Below, piece by piece: positions 1 to 4,917 of a DNA stretch of 5,303 nucleotides. Every line of letters begins with the position of its first letter. The first letter of the stretch is position 1. The stretch is from Desulfonatronospira sp. (lineage in GTDB: Bacteria > Desulfobacterota > Desulfovibrionia > Desulfovibrionales > Desulfonatronovibrionaceae), in NCBI GenBank assembly GCA_003563255.1, contig PWSL01000528.1, forward strand, positions 1 through 5,303, in the 5' to 3' direction. Below the pieces are notes generated by a model. The model did no database searches, had not been told where the DNA came from, and worked only from the letters and a program-made list of their open reading frames with translations. A program made the position numbers and the translations under genes.

Positions 1-20
1 ATATAATATTGATCTCACTT

Positions 21-92
21 GGGGACAGGCACTTTTGCCGGTTGATAAATAACAATTGCTCCAAAAATTTGGCGGCAAAAGAGCCAGTCCCC
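21..92. repeat. GGGGACAGGCAC-type inverted-repeat element 1
   Basis: Left arm 21-40 and right arm 73-92 are complementary at 18 of 20 positions, around a 32-nt A/T-rich centre. The left arm starts GGGGACAGGCAC. The right arm ends GAGCCAGTCCCC, so the two mismatches are the two A/T differences between the arm types. Related arms occur at 159-169, 985-1063 and 4439-4517. The layout resembles a REP/BIME- or MITE-like dispersed element. No transposase is present in the window, so mobility is inferred. Confidence 0.75.
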
Positions 93-105
93 GGAGGTCA
101 ATCAT

Positions 106-121
106 AAGTTTCGCTGTAGTG
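106..121 (+). repeat. AAGTTTCGCTGTAGTG direct repeat, copy 1
   Basis: This 16-mer recurs at 191-206 (one difference) and 1089-1104 (one difference). Each copy lies some 14-26 nt beyond the edge of a GGGGACAGGC-type arm, so it is probably part of a composite repeat module rather than an independent site. Confidence 0.6.
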
Positions 122-133
122 CTATAGCGAAAC
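108..133. repeat. 26-nt near-perfect palindrome
   Basis: GTTTCGCT (108-115) is exactly complementary to AGCGAAAC (126-133). The pairing continues inward through one G-T pair and TAG/CTA to a 2-nt centre. As RNA this would be a hairpin of about 12 bp; as DNA it could be a dyad operator. Its left half is also one of three copies of AAGTTTCGCTGTAGTG. It is not followed by a T-tract, so it does not look like an intrinsic terminator. Confidence 0.6.
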
Positions 134-150
134 AAGATATAATCGCTGTG

Positions 151-168
151 TAGCCATCGGGGACAGGC
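151..168. repeat. partial GGGGACAGGC element (single arm)
   Basis: TAGCCATCGGGGACAGGC matches the reverse complement of 1055-1070 plus its flank (GCCTGTCCCCGATGGC) over 16 contiguous bases. It is therefore an isolated arm of the same family, in opposite orientation to the right arm of copy A. Its own complementary partner is only GGGGA/TCCCC (159-163 with 172-176). Confidence 0.6.
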
Positions 169-180
169 AAATCCCCTGCG
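165..180 (+). promoter_or_regulatory. possible sigma-54 (-24/-12) promoter for the motB-like gene
   Basis: AGGCAAATCCCCTGCG has GG at 166-167 and GC at 178-179, the 10-nt spacing required by RpoN promoters. It keeps GGCA and TGC of the TGGCAC-N5-TTGCA consensus. A start about 12 nt downstream would give a leader of roughly 40 nt before the ATG at 231. Flagellar genes in related bacteria are often RpoN-dependent. The site lies inside a repeat arm and misses three consensus bases, so it may be chance. Confidence 0.25.
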
Positions 181-190
181 AACATAATCA

Positions 191-206
191 AAGTTTCGCT
201 GTAATG
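191..206 (+). repeat. AAGTTTCGCTGTAATG direct repeat, copy 2
   Basis: This is the second copy of the 16-mer at 106-121, with G to A at one position. It contains the upstream ATG at 204 that would extend the motB reading frame by nine residues. That ATG belongs to a repeat, which argues against it being the real start. Confidence 0.6.
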
Positions 207-218
207 TTGATTTTTTTC

Positions 219-223
219 AGGAA
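219..223 (+). promoter_or_regulatory. ribosome binding site choosing the ATG at 231
   Basis: AGGAA at 219-223 lies 7 nt before the ATG at 231, a good spacing. The alternative ATG at 204 has no purine-rich site in range. The site supports a 241-residue product starting MARKK. Confidence 0.6.
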
Positions 224-230
224 TACGGTG

Positions 231-956
231 ATGGCCAGAAAAAAAAACAATAAAGGCGGGCCTCCCAAGCCTATCTGGATGTTGACCTTTTCAGACCTGG
301 TAACCGTCATGCTGACTTTTTTTGTACTTGTCCTGAGCATGGCCACCATGGATCGGGAGTATGTCAGGGAAATAGTGACAGTCTTTCAGCAGGATGTAGG
401 TTTTCTAACCCCCAAAACGGCGGGCAGACTGCCTGATGTAGCTGTTATCATGGAGGATATCCTGGATAATCCCTGGGATATTCTTGAAAAAGAGGATCGC
501 ATAAAGGATCTGCTCTTCCCGGAGCAGGAACTGCCTCCGGAAGTAAGCAAAAGCACCCTGGAGAAAAACCTCGAAATACTAATGCGTCCGGAGGGGATTG
601 CACTGATGATGACCGGAGATCTTCTTTTCCCCTTTGCAGAGACTACTCTTCAGCCGCATGCAAGACAGATCCTGGATCAGTTGATCCCGCTGGTGAAGGC
701 CTGGCCCGCCCCGGTCAACGTAGCCGGATATACGGATAATATTCCAGGGATATACATGGATAATTATGAATTTGCTGCAGAAAGAGCCATGGCGGTTGCT
801 GAGTATTTCATCATCAATGATATCGAACAGGACAGACTGTCGGTTTCAGCATACGGTGAACATTTCCCGGTGGGGGACAACGATACAGAGCGGGGCAGGG
901 CCCGCAATCGAAGGGTTGAAGTGCTGCTCAAGAAAACGCCTGGAGCGTATATGTAG
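231..956 (+). CDS. motB: MotB-like flagellar stator protein (OmpA/MotB domain)
   Basis: This 241-residue inner-membrane protein is predicted to pair with a MotA-type subunit to form an ion-driven stator and to anchor it to peptidoglycan. Visible: a basic N-terminus (MARKKNNK), a single membrane segment around residues 16-38 with the sequence WMLTFSDLVTVMLTFF, where Asp22 matches the ion-binding aspartate of MotB, then a linker and an OmpA-like domain around 114-235. The peptidoglycan-binding pattern is present: TDN at 168-170, NYEFAAERA from 178, and NRRVEV at 226-231. It is shorter than enteric MotB (about 300 residues). A frame open from 204 would add nine residues, but that ATG sits in a repeat and lacks a binding site. 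No motA is in the window; it may lie upstream. Related genomes often carry two motB-like genes here, so this could be the second paralogue (sometimes named only OmpA family). Confidence 0.88.
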   Translation: MARKKNNKGGPPKPIWMLTFSDLVTVMLTFFVLVLSMATMDREYVREIVTVFQQDVGFLTPKTAGRLPDVAVIMEDILDNPWDILEKEDRIKDLLFPEQELPPEVSKSTLEKNLEILMRPEGIALMMTGDLLFPFAETTLQPHARQILDQLIPLVKAWPAPVNVAGYTDNIPGIYMDNYEFAAERAMAVAEYFIINDIEQDRLSVSAYGEHFPVGDNDTERGRARNRRVEVLLKKTPGAYM

Positions 957-1063
957 TATCTGTTTAACCCTTTTAAGGAAAGCAGGGGACAGGCACCCCC
1001 CCACTATTTTTTCCGTAATGATCTTCACATAAGCTAAAAATAAGTGCGGGGGTGCCTGTCCCC
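956..1063. repeat. dispersed inverted-repeat element, copy A (motB-fliL gap)
   Basis: Arms 985-1004 and 1044-1063 are complementary at 19 of 20 positions (GGGGACAGGCACCCC / GGGGTGCCTGTCCCC). Pairing continues inward into a T-run and an A-run with a 1-nt bulge. The centre 1015-1041 is identical over 27 nt to 4469-4495 in copy B. Similarity to copy B extends left through AGCAGGG, TTTTA.GG and GTAT.TGT to the last base of the motB stop codon. No gene fits inside. It would form a very stable hairpin in the motB-fliL transcript and could cause partial termination or RNA processing, but no T-tract follows the right arm. Confidence 0.82.
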
Positions 1064-1088
1064 GATGGCCGAGGCGATAATTTTCACA

Positions 1089-1104
1089 AAGTGTCGCTGT
1101 AGTG
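1089..1104 (+). repeat. AAGTGTCGCTGTAGTG direct repeat, copy 3
   Basis: This third copy of the 16-mer seen at 106-121 and 191-206 differs from copy 1 at one base. It lies 25 nt beyond the right arm of copy A, which supports a composite module of GGGGACAGGC arm plus this motif. Confidence 0.6.
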
Positions 1105-1123
1105 GTAGGACCTCAGAGGAAAA

Positions 1124-1153
1124 CTGAACGGGCAGGGAGATGACCCGTATAAT
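1124..1153 (+). promoter_or_regulatory. possible sigma-70-type promoter ahead of fliL
   Basis: A perfect TATAAT at 1148-1153 is preceded after 18 nt by CTGAAC (1124-1129), which keeps TGA of TTGACA. Transcription would start near 1160, about 95 nt before the fliL ATG. The -35 match is weak, so this is only a candidate. If real, it would let fliL-fliQ be expressed independently of the hairpin in copy A. Confidence 0.3.
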
Positions 1154-1201
1154 CCATCGAATTCTCACGCAGCGATGGTGATAAATGTAACCGGCCCGTT
1201 C
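1126..1201 (+). other. leader with competing base pairings before fliL
   Basis: GAACGGGC (1126-1133) is perfectly complementary to GCCCGTTC (1194-1201), enclosing a second hairpin CCATCG (1154-1159) / CGATGG (1173-1178). ACGGG (1128-1132) can instead pair with CCCGT (1144-1148), which is incompatible with the long-range pairing. This is what the non-repeat part of the motB-fliL gap holds. No known riboswitch class was recognised. It may be a structured leader or chance. Confidence 0.3.
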
Positions 1202-1254
1202 TTTACAAACTCTGAAAAATATGCATTTTATACCAATATAGGCAGGAAAATTAT

Positions 1255-1758
1255 ATGGCCCAGAAAAAGAAAGTAGAGAATATTGACGGCAAGGAAGAAA
1301 AGAAAAAAAAGTCTCTGGGGCTGAAGTTGTTACTTATGCTCTTAATCCTGGGTATGCTGGGTGGAGCAGGTTTTTTTGGCTACAATTATTTTATGGAGCA
1401 ACAGCAAAACGATGAAGATTTTGCGCCTCCCTCAGAGCGCCAGGAGAGGCCTGCAAATACTGTGATGGTTGAACTGGAGCCCTTTGTGGTCAACCTGGCG
1501 GATCCTCTGGGACGAAGGTACCTGCGCACTGCAATAGAGGTTGAAGCGGTGAACCGCAGAGCTGCCGATGACCTGCAGGCCAATAGGACCCAGGTCAGGG
1601 ATGCTATCCTTCTTTTGCTGTCCAGCAAGACCTTTGAGGACCTGAGAACCATGGAAAGGAAAATACAGCTCCGCAATGAGATTGTGGAGCGCATAAACCA
1701 GATCATCGGCCAGAACAAGGTATATAAGGTATACTTTACAGAATTTGTGGTGCAGTGA
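1255..1758 (+). CDS. fliL: flagellar basal body-associated protein FliL
   Basis: This 167-residue single-pass inner-membrane protein associates with the stator and supports torque generation. The N-terminus is lysine-rich (residues 3-19), followed by a membrane segment around 20-46 rich in Leu, Gly and Phe. A periplasmic domain follows with the FliL-typical strand YLRTAIEVEA (89-98), the helix SSKTFEDLRT (123-132), and a C-terminal KVYFTEFVVQ. AGGAAA lies 6 nt before the ATG, supporting this start. Length is normal for the family. It is the first gene of the close-packed fliLMNOP run and lies 298 nt after the motB-like gene, a gap filled by a repeat element and a possible promoter. fliM follows after 15 nt. 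Confidence 0.95.
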   Translation: MAQKKKVENIDGKEEKKKKSLGLKLLLMLLILGMLGGAGFFGYNYFMEQQQNDEDFAPPSERQERPANTVMVELEPFVVNLADPLGRRYLRTAIEVEAVNRRAADDLQANRTQVRDAILLLLSSKTFEDLRTMERKIQLRNEIVERINQIIGQNKVYKVYFTEFVVQ

Positions 1759-1773
1759 GGTACAGAGTTATTT

Positions 1774-2751
1774 ATGAACAAGATACTTGATCAGGGAGAG
1801 GTTGATGCACTGTTGCAGGGATTGACCGGTGGTGAGGTTGATGCCGAGACGGACGTTCCTGAAGACGATTCCGGGGTGGTGACCTTTGACCTGTCCAACC
1901 AGGATCGGATAATCCGGGGACGTATGCCGGTTTTAGAGATCATCAACGACCGTTTTGCCAGGCTGGCCACCAATACAATGGCCAATGCCATGCGCAAGAG
2001 AGTGGATTTTAACCCCATTTCCATAGACATGTCCAAGTTCGGGGACTTTATGCGCTCCCTGCCTGTTCCTACCAGTATCAATATCTTTAAGGTAGATCCC
2101 CTGCGGGGAAATGCCCTCATGATAATCGATACCCGGCTGGTGTTTGCTCTGGTGGAAAATTTTTTCGGGGGCACCGGGTCCCAGCCCAAAATTGAAGGCC
2201 GGGACTTTACACCCATCGAACAGAGTATAGTGGTCAAGGTCTCCAAGATGCTTCTGAGCAATCTTGAGGACGCCTGGCGACCGGTGCACGAGGTAAACAT
2301 CGAACTCATCAGATCCGAGGTCAACCCGCAGTTTGCCACCATTGTTCCCCCAAGTGACGTGGTTGTGGTGATAACCTTCGAGGTGGAACTGGAAAACGCC
2401 ATAGGCTCCATGGTTGTCTGCCTGCCTTATGCCACCATCGAGCCCATTCGTTCAAAACTTTATGCCTCTTATCAGTCTGAAAGACTGGAAGTGGATCATG
2501 CCTGGCTCAGCCGCTTCAAGGAAAGACTTCTGGAGATACCGGTGGATTTTCACGTAACCATGGGCCAAACAAGGATTACAGGCAGACAGCTTCTGAATAT
2601 GGAGGAAGGGGATATCCTTATGCTGGATACCGACCAGGAGGATCTTATGAAGGCATACGTGCAGGGGGTTTTAAAGTTCCATGGTATTCCGGGGTTCGCC
2701 AAGAGCAACAAGGCCTTTCAAGTAGTCCAGGAAGAGGAAACCAATTTTTAG
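1774..2751 (+). CDS. fliM: flagellar motor switch protein FliM
   Basis: This C-ring protein of 325 residues binds phosphorylated CheY and sets the direction of rotation. The N-terminal ILDQGEVDALL (residues 4-14) is the conserved CheY-P-binding peptide. The middle domain, about 45-235, carries the GGTG loop (132-135) that contacts FliG. The C-terminal SpoA (FliN-like) domain spans about 250-320, with ITGRQLLNMEEGDIL at 268-282. Length is typical. The ribosome-binding signal is weak: GAGGT overlaps the fliL stop, about 12 nt before the ATG, so translation may be coupled to fliL. fliN starts 15 nt after the stop codon. Confidence 0.97.
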   Translation: MNKILDQGEVDALLQGLTGGEVDAETDVPEDDSGVVTFDLSNQDRIIRGRMPVLEIINDRFARLATNTMANAMRKRVDFNPISIDMSKFGDFMRSLPVPTSINIFKVDPLRGNALMIIDTRLVFALVENFFGGTGSQPKIEGRDFTPIEQSIVVKVSKMLLSNLEDAWRPVHEVNIELIRSEVNPQFATIVPPSDVVVVITFEVELENAIGSMVVCLPYATIEPIRSKLYASYQSERLEVDHAWLSRFKERLLEIPVDFHVTMGQTRITGRQLLNMEEGDILMLDTDQEDLMKAYVQGVLKFHGIPGFAKSNKAFQVVQEEETNF

Positions 2752-2766
2752 ACTCAAGGATTTAGT

Positions 2767-3333
2767 ATGAGCCCAAAAAATAATAAAATGAATAACGAAC
2801 TGGACGAACAGGATAAACTGGCCGAAGAATGGGCCAAGGCCCTGGAAGACCAGGAAGATTTATCTGTCACTGATGAAGGTGGAACAGGAGAAGATGATGA
2901 CTCCACTGAAGGATCCCAGGACAACCTTGCTGAAGAGTGGGCCAAAGCTCTGGCTTCTGATGAAGAGGAGAATTTCAAGGATGAGCAGCAGCAAAGAACC
3001 CTGTCCGCCCAGAGCAAGAATGCCAGGTTCAAAGACTTGACACAGGAGGCCAAGAAAAAGACCGAGGGAACCAAGAGAGACCTTGATTTTATCCTGGACA
3101 TTCCATTGACGGTTACGGCCCAACTGGGAGGGACTCAGCTGCTCATCAACGAACTGCTGCAGCTTGGCCAGGGTTCTGTTATTGAGCTCAACAAGCTGGC
3201 CGGAGAGCCCATGGAAGTGCTGGTGAACGGAAAATTGGTGGCCAGGGGTGAAGCTGTGGTCATCAATGAAAAGTTCGGCATTCGGCTCACAGATATAATC
3301 AGCCCTGTAGAAAGGATCAAACAGCTTGGATAA
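2767..3333 (+). CDS. fliN: flagellar motor switch protein FliN with long acidic N-terminal extension
   Basis: This 188-residue switch protein forms the lower C-ring with FliM and helps dock FliH-bound export cargo. The C-terminal SpoA domain (about 105-188) is canonical, with LDFILDIPLTVTAQLG, a QGSVIELNKLAGEP stretch and ISPVERIKQLG at the end. The first 100 residues are acidic and low in complexity and contain LAEEWAKAL twice (residues 18-26 and 54-62). Enteric FliN, about 137 residues, has one related segment (LWADAL) near its N-terminus, so this protein is longer by an apparent internal duplication. AAGGA ends 6 nt before the ATG. The stop codon lies inside the start of fliO. Confidence 0.95.
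   Translation: MSPKNNKMNNELDEQDKLAEEWAKALEDQEDLSVTDEGGTGEDDDSTEGSQDNLAEEWAKALASDEEENFKDEQQQRTLSAQSKNARFKDLTQEAKKKTEGTKRDLDFILDIPLTVTAQLGGTQLLINELLQLGQGSVIELNKLAGEPMEVLVNGKLVARGEAVVINEKFGIRLTDIISPVERIKQLG
2818..2952 (+). repeat. internal duplication in fliN encoding LAEEWAKAL twice
   Basis: 2818-2844 and 2926-2952 both encode LAEEWAKAL, preceded by a D-K or D-N pair and followed by acidic residues. The two DNA copies differ at several third codon positions, so the duplication is old or kept by selection rather than recent. The period is 108 nt (36 residues). Confidence 0.85.
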
Positions 3334-3676
3334 GGCAATGGAAAATTCCATGGACATGGGCCTGGCCGGGATTAAAATGGCCGCGGCCCTGCTAATTATT
3401 TTAGGCCTGATTTTTCTGGTATATTATCTCCTGAAAAAATATGGGCACAAAGCCGGACTGGGCATTTCCGGCTCGGGATATCTTCAGACAAAGGCTGTAA
3501 TGAGCCTGGGGCCCAAAAAAAGTATCGTGGTGGTCCGCTTTTTGAATAAGTATCTGGTACTGGGGGTTACTGAGTCCCAGATAAACCTGCTAAAAGAGAT
3601 GGATGCGGACCATGAACAAGACCAAGATTTTTCCAGAGTGCTTTCCCAGAAAAGCTCTGATTTTGACAGTAGTTAG
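3326..3676 (+). CDS. fliO: flagellar biosynthesis protein FliO
   Basis: This small inner-membrane protein of 116 residues assists assembly of the FliP export-gate ring. A single membrane segment lies at about 15-36 (IKMAAALLIILGLIFLVYYLL). A cytoplasmic domain follows with LGPKKSIVVVRFLNKYLVLGVT (about 61-82), the pattern of the FliO family. The start is uncertain: TTG at 3326 has GAAAGGA 9 nt upstream and overlaps the fliN stop, while ATG at 3338, giving 112 residues, has only GGA at a suitable distance. The C-terminal 25 residues are polar and are encoded in the overlap with fliP. The assignment rests on the domain pattern plus its position between fliN and fliP. Confidence 0.88.
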   Translation: MDKAMENSMDMGLAGIKMAAALLIILGLIFLVYYLLKKYGHKAGLGISGSGYLQTKAVMSLGPKKSIVVVRFLNKYLVLGVTESQINLLKEMDADHEQDQDFSRVLSQKSSDFDSS

Positions 3677-4400
3677 TCTGGCGGTTCTGCTGTGGCCGTT
3701 ACTGGCCCAGGCCCAGGAACCTGTACTGCCTTCGCTGTCTATGCAGCTCTCAGGGGAACGGGCTCAGCCCGACACCATAGCAGTGGGGCTGGAAATACTC
3801 TTTTTGCTTACCGTATTGTCTGTAGCTCCTGCCATAGTTTTGACCATTACCAGCTTTACCCGCATTATCATTGTATTTTCTTTTATCAGAAAAGCCATGG
3901 GTACCCAGTCGATGCCTCCAAACCAGGTCCTGGCAGCGCTGGCCATCTTTCTCACCATCGCCATAATGGCCCCCGTGGGCACAGAAATCAACCAGACGGC
4001 CCTGCAGCCCTACCTCAACGAAGAGATCGGCCACCAGGAAGCCCTGTCCAGGGCTGAAGGCCCCATGCGGGAATTCATGTTCAAGCATACCAGGGAAAGA
4101 GACCTGTCCATTTTCTACTCCATTACCGGTCTGGAGAGGCCTGAAACCCGCGAGGACGTGCCTACCATGCTGCTGATACCGGCATTTATGATCAGTGAAC
4201 TCAAAACCGCTTTTCAAATCGGCTTTCTTATCTACATACCATTTTTGATCCTGGATATGGTGGTGGCCAGTGTGCTTCTGTCCATGGGCATGATGATGCT
4301 GCCCCCGGTCATGATTTCCATGCCCTTCAAGGTGCTGCTGTTCATTATGGTGGATGGCTGGAACCTGCTGGTAGGATCTCTTGTAAACAGTTTTGTCTGA
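3603..4400 (+). CDS. fliP: flagellar type III export gate protein FliP
   Basis: FliP is a core subunit of the membrane export gate, assembling as a ring with FliQ and FliR. The protein has 265 residues, or 262 if it starts at the ATG at 3612. A cleavable signal peptide is visible: basic residues, then ALILTVVSLAVLLWPLL, then AQA before QEP (cut near residue 37-38). Conserved FliP segments follow: TSFTRIIIVFSFIR (83-96), PPNQVLAALAIFLT (105-118), IPAFMISELKTAFQIGFLIY (192-211) and MLPPVMISMPFKVLLF (232-247). Several membrane helices are clear. The start lies inside fliO by about 65-74 nt, in another frame, so translation is probably coupled. No strong binding site precedes either ATG. Unlike most operons, fliQ does not follow directly: 186 nt with a repeat element intervene. 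Confidence 0.95.
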   Translation: MRTMNKTKIFPECFPRKALILTVVSLAVLLWPLLAQAQEPVLPSLSMQLSGERAQPDTIAVGLEILFLLTVLSVAPAIVLTITSFTRIIIVFSFIRKAMGTQSMPPNQVLAALAIFLTIAIMAPVGTEINQTALQPYLNEEIGHQEALSRAEGPMREFMFKHTRERDLSIFYSITGLERPETREDVPTMLLIPAFMISELKTAFQIGFLIYIPFLILDMVVASVLLSMGMMMLPPVMISMPFKVLLFIMVDGWNLLVGSLVNSFV

Positions 4401-4410
4401 CGGGACTTTG

Positions 4411-4547
4411 GTATTTGTCAGCGCTTTTATGGAAAGCAGGGTACATGCACCCCTGCACTAATTTTTCAGTAATGATCTTCACATAAGCTAAAAATTAGTG
4501 CGGGGAGAGCCAGTCCCAGTGCTGCATGCAAAGCGCTGAACAGATAC
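4411..4547. repeat. dispersed inverted-repeat element, copy B (fliP-fliQ gap)
   Basis: The outer arms 4411-4427 and 4530-4547 pair over 17 bp with one G-T pair and one bulged base; the inner 10 bp (TCAGCGCTTT / AAAGCGCTGA) are perfect. Inner arms 4455-4466 and 4490-4501 are a perfect 12-bp inverted repeat around a 23-nt loop. Between them lie degenerate arms GGGTACATGCACCCC (from 4439) and AGAGCCAGTCCC (4506-4517). 4469-4495 is identical to 1015-1041 of copy A, and the left flank also aligns with copy A. The whole could fold into one long hairpin between fliP and fliQ. No coding region fits here. Confidence 0.82.
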
Positions 4548-4571
4548 TGGTATTTAAACTTTTTTAACCCT

Positions 4572-4578
4572 GGAGGAG
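4572..4578 (+). promoter_or_regulatory. strong ribosome binding site of fliQ
   Basis: GGAGGAG ends 8 nt before the ATG at 4587. It is the best Shine-Dalgarno match in the block. That fits fliQ needing independent initiation after the long structured gap from fliP. Confidence 0.75.
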
Positions 4579-4586
4579 TCAGCATT

Positions 4587-4856
4587 ATGACACCTGAATT
4601 CGTAGTCGGCTTTGCCAGACACGCCATCGAGACCACGCTCATAATCGCCCTGCCCATGCTGGGTATAGGCATGATCATAGGTATAACCATCAGTATACTG
4701 CAGGCGGCGACTCAGATCCAGGAGATGACCCTGACCATTGTGCCGAAGATTATTGCAATTTTCCTGGCACTATTGTTTGCATTCCCCTGGATAATGGAAA
4801 AAATGGTTACTTTTACAACCAATCTGTTCCATAATATTCCAAATTATATCGGATAG
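4587..4856 (+). CDS. fliQ: flagellar type III export gate protein FliQ
   Basis: FliQ is a small export-gate subunit that packs around the FliP/FliR core in the inner membrane. The 89-residue length is exactly typical. Two membrane helices lie at about 16-38 and 51-70, joined by the highly conserved loop QAATQIQEMTLTIVPK (39-54). Its start is fixed by GGAGGAG 8 nt upstream. It is the last flagellar gene of the block: fliR and flhB do not follow, and the next gene converges on it from the other strand. The 186-nt gap from fliP makes co-transcription less certain than for the genes upstream. Confidence 0.95.
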   Translation: MTPEFVVGFARHAIETTLIIALPMLGIGMIIGITISILQAATQIQEMTLTIVPKIIAIFLALLFAFPWIMEKMVTFTTNLFHNIPNYIG

Positions 4857-4864
4857 AGGTCGAT

Positions 4865-4908
4865 AAAAAGATGCCCCATCCCCCATGAATTCAGGGGGAG
4901 GTGGCATC
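4865..4908 (-). terminator. intrinsic terminator of the minus-strand gene
   Basis: Arms 4870-4884 and 4894-4908 pair at 13 of 15 positions around a 9-nt loop containing TGAATTCA. Read on the minus strand, the hairpin is followed at once by TTTTT (4869-4865), the layout of a Rho-independent terminator. On the plus strand no T-tract follows, so for fliQ it may only protect the 3' end or terminate weakly. It sits between two convergent genes, ending 9 nt from the minus-strand stop codon. Confidence 0.85.
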
Positions 4909-4917
4909 ACGGTATGA

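Noticed and set aside
138..143. TATAAT hexamer upstream of motB
   Set aside because: No sequence resembling TTGACA lies 16-18 nt upstream, and the region is A/T-rich, so a chance match is likely.
204..230. Upstream ATG extending the motB-like protein by nine residues
   Set aside because: It lies inside the repeated 16-mer at 191-206 and has no ribosome binding site, while AGGAA precedes the ATG at 231.
1073..1080. GGCGATAA, close to the FliA (sigma-28) -10 element GCCGATAA
   Set aside because: No TAAA-like -35 element is found at the required spacing; 1054-1057 reads GCCT.
1386..2411. Long open frames on the minus strand opposite fliL and fliM
   Set aside because: They overlap strongly conserved genes, show low-complexity Ser/Arg-rich translations, and have no recognisable domain.
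963..4570. TTTAACCC shared at 963-970 and 4563-4570
   Set aside because: The match is only 8 nt and does not align with the other parts of copies A and B.
957..4586. CRISPR array or phage attachment site suggested by the repeats
   Set aside because: There are no regularly spaced direct repeats with unique spacers, no cas or integrase genes, and no tRNA.
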